From Coprococcus sp. (GTDB lineage Bacteria; Bacillota; Clostridia; Lachnospirales; Lachnospiraceae): 64,000 nt of DNA. Under the pieces are notes generated by a model. The model worked only from the letters and a program-made list of their open reading frames with translations. It was not told where the DNA came from and made no database searches. Shown in pieces: positions 53,701 through 62,873 of the stretch; the first letter of the stretch is position 1; every line of letters begins with the position of its first letter. Location of the stretch: the NCBI GenBank assembly GCA_017935345.1, contig JAGBHU010000045.1, positions 28,024-92,023 on the forward strand, read 5' to 3'. Made by a program: the position numbers and the translations under genes.

Positions 53701-56433
53701 CTGCAATCCGGCTACTCTTCTCTCGCAAAAACATATTCTACAGCGGCAAATTACTATTTAAAACGGGCTGAAAATGTTGGTTTAGAAAAAAACTATCAGA
53801 ATAAAGTTAAAAACGGAACAATTAATCTGGAAGAAATAAACGACGAGAAACTTGCAAATAAGATTTCAACATATCAGGATTATTGGGATAAATATCAAGA
53901 TTATCTTGATAGCTATATTGAAACACAGGAAAAGCTTGCTAATATCCCACTTGAAAAGGCAGCCTCAAAAATAGAATTATTATCAGATGCCTTCGATTTA
54001 CTGGATGCACAGTTGGACAATATTTCAGTAAAGAACTATAAAAATGCAAATACCAATCTTGACAAACAGATACAAAATGTCAAACAGCAGTTAGATGCCA
54101 ATAAAGAAGCCCGGACTGCTACCAAAGCAAATTATCGGAACGCAAAATCTACTGTCCAAAAGAAAGCAAATCTGGGTGCTGATGATTTGGCAGGAAACAA
54201 AAACAAGCAAGCGGCATCCAAGAAGGCAATTCAAAATGTCGTTGGGAAAGGAAACGAAATTAATCTTTCTCTTTACAAAGAAGGCTCTTCCGGATACAAA
54301 GCTGCTGTCAAATATAATGCTGCCTTAAAGGCACAGAAGGATGCAGTCAATGCTGCCGCTCTCTCCCAAGAGGAATATACCAAAACCCTTCGAGAAAATG
54401 CAAAAGCAAAATTTGATAACATAAGCAACTACTACTCCAGTAGAATCGGACTGCGTGATAATGAGATATCCGCCATTGACAACAAGATTTCCGAACTTGA
54501 AGCTGCCGGAAAAAATGTCAATAAAAGCTATTACGAAGAACAAAAGAAGATTAACAATAGAAAACTTAACTTCTACAAGGATGAAAAAAGTGCATTAGAA
54601 GAAAGCCTTAAAAACATACCAAAATATACGGACGAATGGTATGATGCCAAGGATGCAATTCAAGAATGTGAAGATAACATCTCTGATTGTGTAGAGGAAA
54701 CATATAAGCTAAACAACGCCATCAATGAACTTCTCTTTGATATGTATGATGATATGGCTGATAGAATTGACCGTATTATTTCAGAACAGGAATTCTTGCA
54801 GAGTTTATTTACCCATGAAAAGATGACTGATACTGATACAGGTACTTTTACCGATGCAGGTCTGGCAAAACTTGGTTCATTATCTGCCAGTTATTTTGCC
54901 GCAGAGAGAAAGGTTCGTAATGATTCTGGGTTATTAAATGATTTACAAGATGTAAAATCAAACGGTAAACAGTCTGATGGAACATATAAGTTAGGTGAAT
55001 GGACATTTAACTCCCTTGATGATTTGCAGGCAAAGATAGATGAGACATATACCACATGGCAAAATGATATCAAAGATACCTATAACTATGAATCCGATAT
55101 TGCTGATTTAATGAAGGAAAAATATAATGCAGAACTGGATATGCTCCAAGAGCTTATTGATGCGAAAAAAGAGGCTTTAAATGCAGAAAAAGATTTGCAT
55201 GATTATAAAATACAGATTTCTGAAAAGACTAAGGATATTTCTACTATTCGAAAACAGATAGCTGCATATTCGGGTGACTCTTCCGAGGAAGGACTTGCCA
55301 AGTTACAAAAGTTACAGGTAGAACTTTCTAAAAAAGAAAAAGACTTGAGTGAAACTGAATACGAGCGATATATATCCGACCAGGAAGATATGCTGGATAA
55401 ATTGTATGATGAGTATGAAGAACTTGTAACAAAGAGGCTGGATGATTTTATGGGACTTGTTCATGAAGGATTTAATACAGTCAATACAAAGATGACTACC
55501 ATCGATTCTTATTTATCAAAAATAGCTTCTGAAAACGGATATATTGAAGAATTCAAAAAACTATTTGAGGAAAATGATATTGGGAAATCTGTAGCGAAGA
55601 CTACCGAAGATATTGAAAAAGATACTAGGAAAAACAGCGGAACAGAGGGTGCTCCTCCTCCACCACTAACAGCAGATCCTCTTCCTTCAAAGCCGAAAGA
55701 AGATAAAAAAGATCCTCCAAAGTCGAAAGAAACACCTTCTCTTGTCGGAATTAAGGACACATTAACTTTAGATAATGCTAGTTCCAGAAAATTTGTTAAA
55801 AACTATATCAAAAAGAATGCAAGAAAGGCATCAAAGGAACGAAGCGAATATGGTGCGGTCAATCAGGCAATTTATGATAACAAAGCCAAAGCCTATGATG
55901 GTAAAGGTAAGGTACTATCCTCTTCTGCTTTAAAAGGCTTAGCCAGGGAGCTTCAAATCAAATATGATAATTCCGGCAAAAAAGGAACACTCTATAAGAA
56001 GCTAAAATCCATCAAGTTTCCGGGATTTTCCAAAGGCGGCATTGTATCAGTTGATGATGTCAGAAATCAGGTTATAAACAATGGCGACACAGGTCTTGTC
56101 AGCGTACACAATGGAGAAGGCATCCTGACACCGCTTCAGACTACATTATTTGGTGAGCTTACCGAAAAATTACCAGAATTAAATCAGGCACTAAACCTTA
56201 TGGGTAATATGGTTGACTTACCTTCTTTACCTACTCTGTCTGATATCCCAACTGTAAAAAGCAATACGACGATTGGCGATATGGTATTTAATATTGATTT
56301 GCCAAATGTTACAAATCCTGAAGAATTTGTTAAGGCTATTCAAAACGAACCAAAGGTTCAAAAAGCACTAAGAGCTGTAACCACCGACAGACTGACCGGT
56401 AACGGCAGATTATCCGTCAGAAATATTATTTAG
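50728..56433 (+). CDS. Tail tape-measure protein, main portion (interrupted gene)
   Basis: A 1901-residue frame. A hydrophobic, Ala/Gly-rich segment (about residues 165-220, AMNMAMGGLISAGITFLISG) is followed by coiled coils and helical spacers over most of the length. The conserved-looking block DWLERRLNKLTTQTERWAAI starts near residue 955, and the end GFSKGGIVSVDDV...VSVHNGEGILTPLQTTLF is typical of Firmicutes tape measures. Neither the ATG at 50728 nor that at 50758 has a ribosome-binding site, so this half looks orphaned, unless the gap is spliced or the ancestral gene was continuous. The first 950 codons are visibly AT-richer than the rest. Confidence 0.85.
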   Translation: MYNFIIRLDKMEESLGKIISDNIGLTEALGGAKNATLNFDTKVNKKEVNKLKAEIKALDGDEVRIRAAVDRSSLKNIDGLADYAVQRAKDGKDISLGGVKELAFKNIADQAHGFTGVSAAIKEYNSLTDIASKTKLAETINGTNSSLGKYLTGLNGANTNIGNYAKSLAKATAKTFALQAATTAMNMAMGGLISAGITFLISGISKIVDGLITTEKELEEQRQAIISAGETARQTIDQIESDLESHTSTVKEVKDRYIELSQGVNNLGKANQNQGSLSSDEYAEFLDISNQLTDAFPTLKTGVLSTGDALTSLNGDAQTITSTLQDLLDTERALAAQKIADTFGARWEAYRVNSTDAITKHNEYGQKLEDLDNIYKLLQQLDSEQYYQFSDEQNEILTSLFEKVGIYNYDGTNLHLLAPELTDDVVSKIGEFVEEYRSEYNYQLELLSTDIQNQNRDFSQGIISSLYSFQSYRNLGNDTKYGSQLQSIINNALNSFHYDDYKGMSDKQLSKYLQTNIIDAVAKIDDNKVKQALIDLYDGTLSYSNFLEAWKKVTNYDNLNGSIDFSGWLKFDDFDIVETDEQAKQRLIDVFGGDNISQTDENILTRFVDNLEPEELDILEKLPLDKNSIKKGAEQFVADLSNDIQEELNQKENAATPLVSHIDLATNVESMTTAFDDLYKALDDYKENGLQDMDVSNLVNLNKEETFGNINGSTAAYEKFLSVMHNVNSTSDDVQDAFDELASAYIYHSKLAEQITEDNEDYIASQLEKNGVINSEEVAHQMLINKLGIEQGAINECINAQLSLNGQRITSANASELLQSATYSEIDALIGEANQAGITATALANYVLDKIDANNTSITTDGDIANLLALCEGLDGAIKLIKAFQDAKNAALTLEKSGNYTAATEANKAAEGYKLQIKALINSGTKVNSNAYGNNSSKRNPSGSPSSKDTFSQTFDWLERRLNKLTTQTERWAAIIENATDAKRLNTYYKKLQSGYSSLAKTYSTAANYYLKRAENVGLEKNYQNKVKNGTINLEEINDEKLANKISTYQDYWDKYQDYLDSYIETQEKLANIPLEKAASKIELLSDAFDLLDAQLDNISVKNYKNANTNLDKQIQNVKQQLDANKEARTATKANYRNAKSTVQKKANLGADDLAGNKNKQAASKKAIQNVVGKGNEINLSLYKEGSSGYKAAVKYNAALKAQKDAVNAAALSQEEYTKTLRENAKAKFDNISNYYSSRIGLRDNEISAIDNKISELEAAGKNVNKSYYEEQKKINNRKLNFYKDEKSALEESLKNIPKYTDEWYDAKDAIQECEDNISDCVEETYKLNNAINELLFDMYDDMADRIDRIISEQEFLQSLFTHEKMTDTDTGTFTDAGLAKLGSLSASYFAAERKVRNDSGLLNDLQDVKSNGKQSDGTYKLGEWTFNSLDDLQAKIDETYTTWQNDIKDTYNYESDIADLMKEKYNAELDMLQELIDAKKEALNAEKDLHDYKIQISEKTKDISTIRKQIAAYSGDSSEEGLAKLQKLQVELSKKEKDLSETEYERYISDQEDMLDKLYDEYEELVTKRLDDFMGLVHEGFNTVNTKMTTIDSYLSKIASENGYIEEFKKLFEENDIGKSVAKTTEDIEKDTRKNSGTEGAPPPPLTADPLPSKPKEDKKDPPKSKETPSLVGIKDTLTLDNASSRKFVKNYIKKNARKASKERSEYGAVNQAIYDNKAKAYDGKGKVLSSSALKGLARELQIKYDNSGKKGTLYKKLKSIKFPGFSKGGIVSVDDVRNQVINNGDTGLVSVHNGEGILTPLQTTLFGELTEKLPELNQALNLMGNMVDLPSLPTLSDIPTVKSNTTIGDMVFNIDLPNVTNPEEFVKAIQNEPKVQKALRAVTTDRLTGNGRLSVRNII

Positions 56434-56487
56434 CATTAAAAAATCGAAATAACAAATGAATATGAAAGATTCAAAAGGAGTAATGAC

Positions 56488-56739
56488 ATGTTTGCTAACA
56501 AAAAAATAAATACAGAAACCATAGAGATTCTCACAAGAGAAAACAAAAGATTAAAACGGGAGAATCATCAATTACATATGTCTTTGGACGAATTACAGCG
56601 ATATAAGGATGAGTACAAAGCCTTAATTGCCGAAATGACAAATCTAAAATCAGAGTATAAAGAAAAAATAAACGAGCTTTATATATTAGAAGGTGAATAC
56701 AGAAAAGAATTAGATACCCTAAATAGAAATACGAGGTGA
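56488..56739 (+). CDS. Small coiled-coil protein
   Basis: An 83-residue protein that is one continuous Glu/Lys-rich coiled coil (residues 10-80), starting after AAAGGAG. It lies between the tape measure and the distal tail protein, 7 bases before the latter. Function unknown; a tail-tip assembly or regulatory peptide is possible. Confidence 0.65.
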   Translation: MFANKKINTETIEILTRENKRLKRENHQLHMSLDELQRYKDEYKALIAEMTNLKSEYKEKINELYILEGEYRKELDTLNRNTR

Positions 56740-56746
56740 TGCTTAA

Positions 56747-57541
56747 ATGTTTGCAACAGATTTTATATTCGATAATAAACGTGCAAGCGATTTTAATTTA
56801 ATGATAGGTTCCTTTAATAACGGAATTGAAACTGCCTCCGGTGGTGAAATTGAATTTTCTGTTATAAAAGCACCGAATCAGGATAAATATGATTTTTATG
56901 GAGCGGCAATCAACTCGGTATTGACATGGAATTTTTCTCTGCTTAAAAATCCGTGTTATACCGATGATGCCGACGAACTGTACTTTACTCAAGATGAAGA
57001 ACGTCAGATTGCAAAATGGCTGTTAAAGCAGGACGGCTACAAGTATTTCCGTTTTGAACAGGCGGGATATGAGAATATCTTTTACAAGGTGCAAATAAAT
57101 ATGTCTCCATATCAAATAGGCGGACGGACAGCAGGCTTCGATTTAACCGTTACCTCTGACTGTGGCTATGGCTATTCACAAGAATTTACTCACAATTTTA
57201 CGCTGAATAAAGAAAATCCCATAAATCTGTCTATCAATAGTGATATAAACAGCTATATCCTGCCTCATATCACTTTAAACGGAAATGGGAGCTTTTATAT
57301 CAGCAACAATAGTGATTTGTCCCAGAATATATCTAATGCGAAATCTACACAATTATCAAATGTTACAGGCACTGTTACAATGGATTCTGACAAGGATATA
57401 ATTACAGGTATCTCCTCTCCCAACGATTTTAGCTGGTATTTTTTACGCCTTGTAAATGGTGTCAACGAAATAGCAACCGATTCTGCGGATAACATAGAGC
57501 TTAAAATTACATACAGGGAGCCAAGGAGGGTGATTGTATAA
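56747..57541 (+). CDS. Distal tail protein (Dit-like)
   Basis: A 264-residue protein: MFATDFIFDNKRASDFNLMI... begins like siphophage distal tail proteins, with a beta-rich N-terminal domain (GGEIEFSVIKAPNQDKYDFY, LTWNFSLLKNPC) and a C-terminal galectin-like part (ISNNSDLSQNI...). It forms the hub between tube and tip. Its stop codon shares one base with the next ATG, so the pair is coupled. The gene order tape measure-Dit-tip protein is standard. Confidence 0.82.
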   Translation: MFATDFIFDNKRASDFNLMIGSFNNGIETASGGEIEFSVIKAPNQDKYDFYGAAINSVLTWNFSLLKNPCYTDDADELYFTQDEERQIAKWLLKQDGYKYFRFEQAGYENIFYKVQINMSPYQIGGRTAGFDLTVTSDCGYGYSQEFTHNFTLNKENPINLSINSDINSYILPHITLNGNGSFYISNNSDLSQNISNAKSTQLSNVTGTVTMDSDKDIITGISSPNDFSWYFLRLVNGVNEIATDSADNIELKITYREPRRVIV

Positions 57542-60500
57542 TGCAGAAGCAGCCATATAATATTATTAAAATTGATAAATATACAAATAAAATTCAGATG
57601 CCCAATCTCCTGCTAATGACACGTTCCTTTGATGTAATTGGGAAAATATCAAATTATTCTAACTGGAACATATCATTAGTTGGAAATGGTATGGATGAAA
57701 TCTCCTTTGAAGTAAATAAATATATCAATGGGGTACTATGTCCGATTTGGAATGACTTGATAGATTTAAAAATTGTTGATGTAATGGGATTTGGCAGATT
57801 CGAAATATCTGTTAATTATACCGATAATACTCAGACAGTAAAATCGGTACATGGTATCTCATTAGAAACAGAACTTGCACAGATTCCTTTGTATGAGTTC
57901 CATGTAAATGATGATGACGCTATGACAATGGAAAAAACGAACTATAATAAGGACGATTTTGATGAGTATGGTAATTTTATACCAACAGTGTTTTACCGTG
58001 AGATTCTTCTTGATGATACTCCCGAAGAAGCCAAAAAAAAGCGAAAACACTCTCTTCTACACCGTGTTCTTGCAGACAAAGCACCGCATTGGCATATTGG
58101 TTCTATCACGTCACACATTACATTTTCAGAAGATGAACAGCCGGAAAGCGTCGAAACATTCCAAAGAACATACACCTGTGACGGTACCAGTATATATGAC
58201 TTCCTGACAGGTGAAGTTGCCAAAGAAAGCAATGTTATCTTTACCTTTGATACAATCAACAGAGAAATAAACTGCTATAGCTTATGTGACTGTATAGACC
58301 AGGAAACAGGTAAAATATTGGCTAAAGGCATCGGCGAAGATACCAACATACTGGTCTCTAAAAATAAATTGGCAAATGAAATCACCATCTCCTCTAATAA
58401 AGAGAACGTAAAAAACTGCTTCCGCATTGAGGGCGGCGATGATGTAATTACAGATATGGTTCGTGTTGTAAATATGAATGGAACTAATTACATATATCAG
58501 TTTGCCGATTTCCAGTATAATGACATGCCTGAAGCGTTAAAAAGTAAGATTCAAGCATATCAGAAAATTATGTCCTCTCAGGAGGTTCAAGACAAATACT
58601 ACGGCAATGGTGATATGTCTGATTTTATAAATGGTACACTTACATTGTTTGTTACATCTGAAACCGAAGCAGCTACTGTTTTAAATATCTGTAAAAACAA
58701 TAAAATTGTAACAAATAATACAAAAATATCTGATTATGCTGATACCCCATACTGGTATATTGTTACATCAAATAATGCTAAAGAACTATACCTCTCTAAA
58801 ACACAAAAAAGTCCATATAAAAGTGTCGAAAATACTTTTAACACAATGGGTATTTATACAAGATTATGTGAAAAGTATGATGAATTATCATATTTTGAAT
58901 CCTCTATGATGCCGGAGGTTTTCATATCTGAAACTACCGCAGAAGAACAATATAATATAGTGGTTGATGAATTAACGAAGTCTGATATGACTGTTGGTGT
59001 TTCCTCACTAAATAATTATAATGACAATTTATTTGCTGGCATTTCAAATAATATAGAAGCTATGGCTAATATATTGATAGATGCCAGGTATAACGCAGAA
59101 GTAATTAAAGATTCTGCTTCATTTGGCAAGAATGAAAAAGACGAGTATATTTGGACAGGTAATATCCAGATTACAAGAGCAGCAGATGATACAGACTGCT
59201 ATCCTAAAAATAATACAGAGGCTTATCAAAATACAATCCATGTAAAAGTTTCCGATGATGAATTAACATTTACAAAACAGAAAATTGAAAAAGCATTATC
59301 AAAAGGCTCTATGCTGGATATTGATTTTGATATAGACACTATATGGAATGACGCTGAACTGGCATTAGAGAAAAAGTCTGAAAAAATCAGAGAATATTTC
59401 AATCTATATTCCTTAACTCGTCTAAAATCCTTTTATGATGGTTACAACTCCTGTCTGAGTATATTAATGTCATTACCGGATACCTCATCTGTCCGTCAGG
59501 AACTATATAATAAATACTGTCATATCATGCAAATAATATCGAATCCGCCTACCACTGAGAATCCAAACCCTGTTCCTGGTGTATTAGACATCAGAAAGGC
59601 ACAAGTAAAATCGCTTAATACTGAAATCGAAAATATTACAAAAGAACAGAAAGCATTTCCTGATAAATATAATTTAAATCTTCATGAATATCTTGGCGAT
59701 GATTTATATATTGAATTCTGTAAATATCGCAGGGAAGATTCCTATACAAACAATAATTATATTTCTGATGGTTTATCTACATCCGAATGTCTCGTCAAAG
59801 CAAAAGAACTGGTAGAAGCTACTACCAAAGAAGCAAAAAAGGCTTGTGTTTTACAAAGAACTGTCTCAACCTCTCTCAACAATCTGTTTGCACTTCCGGA
59901 ATTTGAACAGCTCTATGATAAATTTGCCCTGTTTAATTACATCAGAATCCGTACTGAAGATGAAATATTGAAGCTCCGGTTAATCGGTGTAGAATTTAAC
60001 GGAGACTCGGTAAGTGATATCAATGTTACATTTTCAGAACAAATTGAATCGATTGACGGCAAAACAGATGACTTAACCAGTATCATTCAGCAGGCAGGAA
60101 ATATGGCTACAAGCTTCCCTTCTACTGCCCTTCAGGCTAAAAAAGGTGCGGAGGCAAATAATACCGTATCGGAAATATACAATGTCGGTTTAAACGCTTC
60201 CAAAGCTATGTTAACGAACAATGACAGTAATGAGGTTACCGTCACTTCATCAGGAATTATATGTAAGCGTATGGATGATGAAGGCTATTACGGAGACAAG
60301 CAGTTAAGGCTAACCGGAAACATGCTCGCCTTTACCAAAGATGCATGGAAAAATGTTTCCCTTGCGATAGGTGAAACTACCTTTACAAATCCTATTACAA
60401 ATGAAACCGAAAATGCCTATGGAATTATTGCTGAGAATATAGTTGGAAAATTAATCGCCAGTGAAAATATGTATATTGGAAATAAAGATGGTTCTGTACA

Positions 60501-61368
60501 GATTACAGGAGAAGGAATCACTATATCTAACGGAGTGATAAAGTCGGCTAATTATTCTCCAGATAAAAAAACTGGAAGTATTATAGATTTAACAGATGGT
60601 AATTTTAGCTTTGCTGGGGATAAACTTGTATGGAATGGTGAAAATTTAAGTATTTCTGGAGATCTTTCTGGTTCAAGTGGTGTATTTAAAGGCGAAGTTA
60701 TTATAGAAAATGGGAATGATGGATTAAGAGTAAGATATGGAAATGATAACTCTATAAAATTTGTTGATGTGCAACCAAGAGGTATACGATTTTGGGATGC
60801 TGATGATAAATATATCAAAAGCATTAGTTCAGTAACCAATGATATTTGTATTGGTTGTGGCGCAGATACAGATCCTGATAATTATCCAACTGTTTCTCGC
60901 TGTCATTTCTCGTTAAACGGATACACAATTATAAGTGGTGAGGAACTATTTTTAAGTGGAAGAACAAGTATAACCGCAACCCGTGAGATTTCTATATCAT
61001 CTGATAAAAGATTAAAGACTAACATATCTTCTATTAATAGTAAGTTAATAGATGCTTATATGAATGTCAATCCAGTTTGTTTTAATTGGAAAGATAATGA
61101 CAGTAAAATTCAATTAGGAGTTATTGCACAAAATGTGATTCAAGCTTTTAGGAATAATGGGTTAGATTATACTCAATATGGAATTATAGAAACTAACAAC
61201 ATGAAAAATGAAAAAGAATCTTATTCAATAGTATATAATCATTTAAACATTTTAACAATGAAACTCGTTCAAAATCATGAACAACAAATTAAGGAATTAA
61301 ATAAAGAAATCGATTACTTAAAATCAGAAATATCACAATACAAATCAATGCTCTTAAAGGAGGTTTGA
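57541..61368 (+). CDS. Tail-tip protein with C-terminal S74 chaperone domain
   Basis: A 1275-residue protein. The N-terminal 380 residues resemble phage tail-associated (Tal/gp27-like) hub proteins (SFDVIGKISNYSNWNISLVG, CDGTSIYDFLTGEVAKE, FDTINREINCYS). A long middle part follows, then beta-strand repeats (about residues 960-1130). The last 130 residues are a peptidase S74 intramolecular chaperone with the self-cleaving Ser-Lys pair in SDKRLKTNI and the end HLNILTMKLVQNHEQQIKEL. S74 domains trim themselves after trimeric fibres fold. So this is hub plus fibre in one chain. The last third is AT-rich, pointing to exchange of receptor specificity. Confidence 0.8.
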   Translation: MQKQPYNIIKIDKYTNKIQMPNLLLMTRSFDVIGKISNYSNWNISLVGNGMDEISFEVNKYINGVLCPIWNDLIDLKIVDVMGFGRFEISVNYTDNTQTVKSVHGISLETELAQIPLYEFHVNDDDAMTMEKTNYNKDDFDEYGNFIPTVFYREILLDDTPEEAKKKRKHSLLHRVLADKAPHWHIGSITSHITFSEDEQPESVETFQRTYTCDGTSIYDFLTGEVAKESNVIFTFDTINREINCYSLCDCIDQETGKILAKGIGEDTNILVSKNKLANEITISSNKENVKNCFRIEGGDDVITDMVRVVNMNGTNYIYQFADFQYNDMPEALKSKIQAYQKIMSSQEVQDKYYGNGDMSDFINGTLTLFVTSETEAATVLNICKNNKIVTNNTKISDYADTPYWYIVTSNNAKELYLSKTQKSPYKSVENTFNTMGIYTRLCEKYDELSYFESSMMPEVFISETTAEEQYNIVVDELTKSDMTVGVSSLNNYNDNLFAGISNNIEAMANILIDARYNAEVIKDSASFGKNEKDEYIWTGNIQITRAADDTDCYPKNNTEAYQNTIHVKVSDDELTFTKQKIEKALSKGSMLDIDFDIDTIWNDAELALEKKSEKIREYFNLYSLTRLKSFYDGYNSCLSILMSLPDTSSVRQELYNKYCHIMQIISNPPTTENPNPVPGVLDIRKAQVKSLNTEIENITKEQKAFPDKYNLNLHEYLGDDLYIEFCKYRREDSYTNNNYISDGLSTSECLVKAKELVEATTKEAKKACVLQRTVSTSLNNLFALPEFEQLYDKFALFNYIRIRTEDEILKLRLIGVEFNGDSVSDINVTFSEQIESIDGKTDDLTSIIQQAGNMATSFPSTALQAKKGAEANNTVSEIYNVGLNASKAMLTNNDSNEVTVTSSGIICKRMDDEGYYGDKQLRLTGNMLAFTKDAWKNVSLAIGETTFTNPITNETENAYGIIAENIVGKLIASENMYIGNKDGSVQITGEGITISNGVIKSANYSPDKKTGSIIDLTDGNFSFAGDKLVWNGENLSISGDLSGSSGVFKGEVIIENGNDGLRVRYGNDNSIKFVDVQPRGIRFWDADDKYIKSISSVTNDICIGCGADTDPDNYPTVSRCHFSLNGYTIISGEELFLSGRTSITATREISISSDKRLKTNISSINSKLIDAYMNVNPVCFNWKDNDSKIQLGVIAQNVIQAFRNNGLDYTQYGIIETNNMKNEKESYSIVYNHLNILTMKLVQNHEQQIKELNKEIDYLKSEISQYKSMLLKEV

Positions 61369-61375
61369 TAAAATA

Positions 61376-62167
61376 ATGGAAAATATACAAGAAATAACTT
61401 TGGATATTATGAATAACCATATATTCAATTACATCTATTCAAAGCAATATGACCAAGGAAGAATCATAAAATTTAAAATTGTTGAAAATGGGAAATCATT
61501 TGATATTACAAATGTTACTGCAATTTTTCAAGCAAAAAAACCTGACAATACAGTAATTTATAATAGTTGTAATAAAGATATCAAAAAAAATATACTTATT
61601 ATTGATTTGAACGAACAGCTAACTGTGTTATCTGGCACATTTCCATATCAAATACAACTAGTACAAGATAATATGGTATTAACAACTGTTACAGGTAAAA
61701 TTAAAATCAGTCCATCTGTTGTTAAACCGGATGATATCATAAGCACCAGCGAATTTAATGCACTAAACGATGCTCTAATACAAGTCAATAAAGGCTTTGC
61801 TTTTTATATTGAGGAAGTAAAACGATATGAAACAGAAATAAAAGAATTCGCTACTGTTAAAGTATCTGTGGACGAGCCTCAAGAAGAAAGTGTTGCTCTT
61901 TGGATTAATCCTGCCAGTGATGAAACTATAAATCTTCCTGAAATTAAAGATGATATTATATCCCAAGAAGATACATGGTCGTCATTAAAAATAAATACAG
62001 AAATAAATGATTTAAAAAAATCTGTCAATGATGGAAAGAGCCTCATTGCATCTGCCATTACTGAAAAAGGTGTTGAGACTGCAGCAGATGAGACATTTGA
62101 AAATATGGCAGAGCATATTAGAAGTATATCTGTTGGTGGAGAAAGTAAGATTGGGGGTGCATTATGA
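61376..62167 (+). CDS. BppU-like baseplate upper protein
   Basis: A 263-residue protein whose first 120 residues match the BppU/DUF2479 N-terminal domain (KFKIVENGKSFDITNVTAIFQ, IDLNEQLTVLSGTFPYQIQL). The C-terminal module SVNDGKSLIASAITEKGVET...MAEHIRSI recurs in the next protein. The start follows AAGGAGG. It should join the tip hub and the receptor-binding protein. The ATGA overlap couples it to the next gene. Confidence 0.78.
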   Translation: MENIQEITLDIMNNHIFNYIYSKQYDQGRIIKFKIVENGKSFDITNVTAIFQAKKPDNTVIYNSCNKDIKKNILIIDLNEQLTVLSGTFPYQIQLVQDNMVLTTVTGKIKISPSVVKPDDIISTSEFNALNDALIQVNKGFAFYIEEVKRYETEIKEFATVKVSVDEPQEESVALWINPASDETINLPEIKDDIISQEDTWSSLKINTEINDLKKSVNDGKSLIASAITEKGVETAADETFENMAEHIRSISVGGESKIGGAL

Positions 62168-62859
62168 AAGAATTAAATTCACATCTAATAAAGATTAAGA
62201 ATCCAAATAACGGACAATTTGAAGAATTTAGTGCTGTTAGTAATCCAATGAAACCTGAAATTGATGGTCTTTTAAGTATAGTAGATATAGCAGATAAAAA
62301 TATAACTTTACATTCTATCAACAAAGATGCAGAACTAAATCCTAATCATTTAAAGATAAATGCAGAAGGTAGTGGAACAACTACATTACAAAATTCATTC
62401 TTAACCTTTTTTAATAAAAATATGACGGGAATTTATGGTATTGATAATCTAAAGATAAGTGAATCAGGTAAAGGTATTGAAGCCAATATTGATGGTATAT
62501 ATATTGGATATGAAGTTCAAGGTGATGAAAGAACATATATCAAAGATACTTCGGCTCACTTTGCAGGTACTGTTTCCGTAAAAGATAATATTATATTAGA
62601 ATCTACAGGAGATTCATTTAAAACAATACTTGATGATATTAAAAATTTAAAAAAATCTGTGAGTGATGGCAAGGTAATGCTTGCAGATGCCATCACTGGC
62701 AAAGGCGTTGAAACTGCAAGCGATTGTACTTTTACCGAAATGGCAGAAAATATAAAAAATATACAAACTGATGTAGCAGGTAATTACCAGACAGACTGGA
62801 ACTTTAATATAGCTACAGATACAGCTATATTCGGTATACCTGTATACACATATGCATAA
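62164..62859 (+). CDS. Tail-tip/receptor-binding protein
   Basis: A 231-residue protein with a beta-rich first part (ISESGKGIEANIDGIYIGYEV) and a C-terminal copy of the module SVSDGKVMLADAITGKGVET...MAENIKNI shared with its upstream neighbour. No enzyme motif is seen. A fibre or adaptor part of the tip is the best guess from position and the repeat. Confidence 0.6.
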   Translation: MKELNSHLIKIKNPNNGQFEEFSAVSNPMKPEIDGLLSIVDIADKNITLHSINKDAELNPNHLKINAEGSGTTTLQNSFLTFFNKNMTGIYGIDNLKISESGKGIEANIDGIYIGYEVQGDERTYIKDTSAHFAGTVSVKDNIILESTGDSFKTILDDIKNLKKSVSDGKVMLADAITGKGVETASDCTFTEMAENIKNIQTDVAGNYQTDWNFNIATDTAIFGIPVYTYA

Positions 62860-62873
62860 AGGAGGATTAATCA

